From positions 1 to 41,663 of the forward strand of contig CAMLQS010000005.1 of assembly GCA_946482165.1 (NCBI GenBank): 41,663 bases of DNA, given 5' to 3'. Made by a program: the position numbers and the translations under genes. The notes beneath the pieces are model-generated. The model was not told the origin of the DNA, did no database searches, and saw only the letters and a program-made list of their open reading frames with translations. The DNA comes from an uncultured Verrucomicrobiota bacterium (lineage in GTDB: Bacteria; Verrucomicrobiota; Verrucomicrobiae; Opitutales; Opitutaceae). Positions within the stretch are counted from its first letter, which is position 1, and each line of letters opens with the position of its first letter. This document shows positions 40,901 through 41,663 of this stretch, piece after piece.

Positions 40901-41663
40901 GCCGGCATTTATTCCGCGATCAACTGGAACAACTCCGCGACCGTCACCGGTGTAGGCAACCAGAGCACCCCGCTGGCCCTGATGGAAAGCAACGGTTCCA
41001 CCACCTTGGGCGTAAGCGCCACCTGGGCCTCGGCTGGCACCTGGTCCGCCCGCACGGAGACCGGCACGCCGGCCGTCAAGACCTCGCACGGCAAGCTCAT
41101 CCACGGCTACATCGAGACCCGTGCCGCCACCGGATCCACGGTCAGCCTCTCCAACATCCCCTACGGCACCTACGACGTTTATGTCTATGTCGCCGGAGGC
41201 AACGGAGGCAACCGCGCCGGCTCGGTAACGCTGAGCGCCGCCGGTTCGCCCACTTACTACTACCGCACCCTCATAAACGATACCACCCGGCCGACCGGGC
41301 CGTTCACGGCCGAGTCGCCCTATTCCCCGTCTCCGATGATCGGTGACGCCGCTTCTGTCGAAGCCGCGCAAGCCGCTCCCGAAGCCACCTTCACCCGTTT
41401 CACCGGCGTGAGCGGCTCGGATCTGACGATCACGATGAAGGACGCGATCCTCAATCAAAACGCTGGCGGCATCGCTGCGGTGCAGATCGTGGACACGACT
41501 CCCTCGGACGCGGCTTATCCGCCGATCGTGACCAGCGCTCCCGCCTCGCAGCTCGTGAAAGGCGGCGCGTCGGCCTCCTTCAGCGTCACGGCGATCTCGC
41601 AGAACAGTGGAGTGATCAGCTACCAGTGGCAGAAAGACGGGCTGGACATCTCCGGCCAGACCG
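37919..41663 (+). CDS. giant secreted surface protein with autotransporter-type beta-strand repeat, Ig-like and LamG domains (3' end beyond window)
   Basis: An uninterrupted frame of 1248 codons from ATG 37919 to the window edge, with no stop. Residues 1-47 are a long signal peptide (LSLLAALPLAYA). Residues of about 48-380 are Gly/Asn/Thr-rich beta-helix sequence (repeated GGT-VN, NGGTL) ending in the classic autotransporter-associated beta-strand repeat GLVKNGAGTLTLSG-NTYTGNT (about 391-415). An Ig-like domain (YQWYVDTG, about 545-620), a LamG-like jelly roll (about 628-860: YYRFEEGAD, WYHVAAVG, DIDEVRFSRA), a further Ig-like domain (YQWKKDGVDL, about 885-940), a jelly-roll-like segment (about 945-1180), and another Ig repeat (YQWQKDGLDI) follow. 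Start supported by the signal peptide; no Shine-Dalgarno. Role inferred: cell-surface adhesion or glycan binding. A C-terminal anchor such as PEP-CTERM may lie outside the window. Confidence 0.85.
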   Translation, partial: MNPAPLSYPPKFGRASSLPSQAASRPRTLKFAGAVLSLLAALPLAYAQSTWVGDTSQDWSNAANWSSDPSNPSGNFTVNTATGNYPIVSTTPSFTPIDIFIGAGAAASGRVDVTGGTLSTGAGNWLIMGNNGGTGTLNVTGGTVTAQDIHVARTSNTGTATVNVGGTGVINVLGWIVLGDGDSADDTAVATFNVNAGGTVNCEGNLVAAFAGNSSTVGTVNIAAGGVFNIGSTTKRALVVSTWDSTAGVINVNGGTLNLNAETDIQFSSSSWGPGASNGASSITLNSGAINMGGASVIDLNTSADRAVNHTINLNGGTLTAGSIITTKATGSRVINFNGATLRAAASSATFIGATAASVANVKAGGAIIDSNGFDITIAKALTADATSTGGGLVKNGAGTLTLSGVNTYTGNTAINAGTLALSDNASLKFVIGANGVSNTIAGNGALTVDGDFEFDLAAAATVQGNSWQIVDNSTLAETYGPTFSVTGFTVSGAKWVKPANGTFYEFDPATGMLRVIADPGISYPDPTASAGAYNTSYPIGSDFVLSVTASGLGNLTYQWYVDTGSGRQLISGATGATLTISAATAANGGIYSVDVVDDAAVSSGQAPKSTTVTFSTISVLPGSSFSVAYYRFEEGADAAAITSATDTTGTNHLTAVGAPTYTSASVPYTTIPATGLGNTRGANFPGTGNNGLVAPTSGTLADEPFTNFTVEAFVRLSSLGGWQTIIGRDDTTPGVGNGDQSLFYFSKAGAAVGGGVNNGFRIELITKDNTNVQVNSTFVPVVGTWYHVAAVGNAGSGTLKLYVNGTEVGSSTGFTGLRDPDAGTDTPWTVGRGDYAVADADFFRGDIDEVRFSRAALPPSQFLNTANGIAVVNPTLSLAPSAITIFGGTSTTLTATGASNMGGTVSYQWKKDGVDLVGETGSTLSVTAEGVYTVVVTDSKSAQVGYDVTASSTSTVRVISASAAGRRSIGLNFVGAGSGGWSDQLGSFTPSESAGIYSAINWNNSATVTGVGNQSTPLALMESNGSTTLGVSATWASAGTWSARTETGTPAVKTSHGKLIHGYIETRAATGSTVSLSNIPYGTYDVYVYVAGGNGGNRAGSVTLSAAGSPTYYYRTLINDTTRPTGPFTAESPYSPSPMIGDAASVEAAQAAPEATFTRFTGVSGSDLTITMKDAILNQNAGGIAAVQIVDTTPSDAAYPPIVTSAPASQLVKGGASASFSVTAISQNSGVISYQWQKDGLDISGQT

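Noticed and set aside
1..41663. CRISPR arrays, rRNA, integrase or IS transposase
   Set aside because: No regularly spaced direct repeats, rRNA-like segments, or DDE/Tyr recombinase motifs were seen in any frame.

Overview
The window is high-GC DNA (intergenic gaps are visibly less GC-rich) with almost no canonical Shine-Dalgarno sequences. Its gene content fits a polysaccharide-degrading member of the Verrucomicrobiota, most likely an Opitutaceae-type bacterium. The pointers are a set of secreted plant-polysaccharide hydrolases, very large LamG/Ig/beta-strand-repeat surface proteins, a PQQ sugar dehydrogenase fused to a diheme cytochrome, and an ECF sigma factor overlapping a Ser/Thr kinase gene. 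The taxonomy is inferred from gene content only; no rRNA or other marker is present.

Layout. (1) 109-7250, minus strand: an arabinan/arabinoside cluster, in transcription order GH127/GH146-type beta-L-arabinofuranosidase, GH51 alpha-L-arabinofuranosidase, GH43 lipoprotein with an AbfB/CBM42-like domain, and a second GH43 lipoprotein. Strong intrinsic terminators sit between some members. (2) 7652-7698: REP-like palindrome doublet. (3) 7723-13238, minus strand: a compact four-gene unit of membrane GT2 glycosyltransferase, TlpA-type thioredoxin lipoprotein, YkgJ-type Cys-cluster protein and a 992-residue FAD/Fe-S D-2-hydroxyacid dehydrogenase. (4) 13376-17161: a LysR regulator divergent from yggS (PLP homeostasis), then a SirB1/transglutaminase-like protein and aroE. 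(5) 17201-20586: a second GH127 enzyme divergent from an AraC regulator, a likely dedicated control pair. (6) 20641-20732: two near-perfect long palindromes in inverted orientation between convergent genes. (7) 20742-26934, minus strand: two tandem paralogues of a large secreted TIM-barrel-like hydrolase with ricin-type, Fn3 and LamG modules. (8) 27183-28526: remnant of a GH31 glycosidase lacking its catalytic half. (9) 28642-31444, minus strand: ECF sigma factor overlapping a transmembrane Ser/Thr kinase. (10) 31686-37076, plus strand: a 1796-residue secreted protein of three LamG domains, a PQQ sugar dehydrogenase and a diheme cytochrome c. (11) 37077-37344: a roughly 268-bp element with 32-bp terminal inverted repeats and nested internal repeats. 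(12) 37919 to the window end: the 5' part of a giant secreted beta-strand-repeat/LamG/Ig surface protein, still open at the edge.

How the parts may work together (inference): the GH43, GH51 and GH127 enzymes together could remove alpha- and beta-linked L-arabinofuranosyl residues from arabinan, arabinogalactan or arabinose-decorated glycoproteins, while the ricin/LamG proteins and the giant surface protein would bind glycans at the cell surface. No sugar transporter or arabinose catabolic gene lies in the window, so uptake and metabolism must be encoded elsewhere. The least explained sequences are the inverted-repeat element at 37077-37344, the paired palindromes at 20641-20732 and the duplicated hydrolase-like family at 20742-26934.
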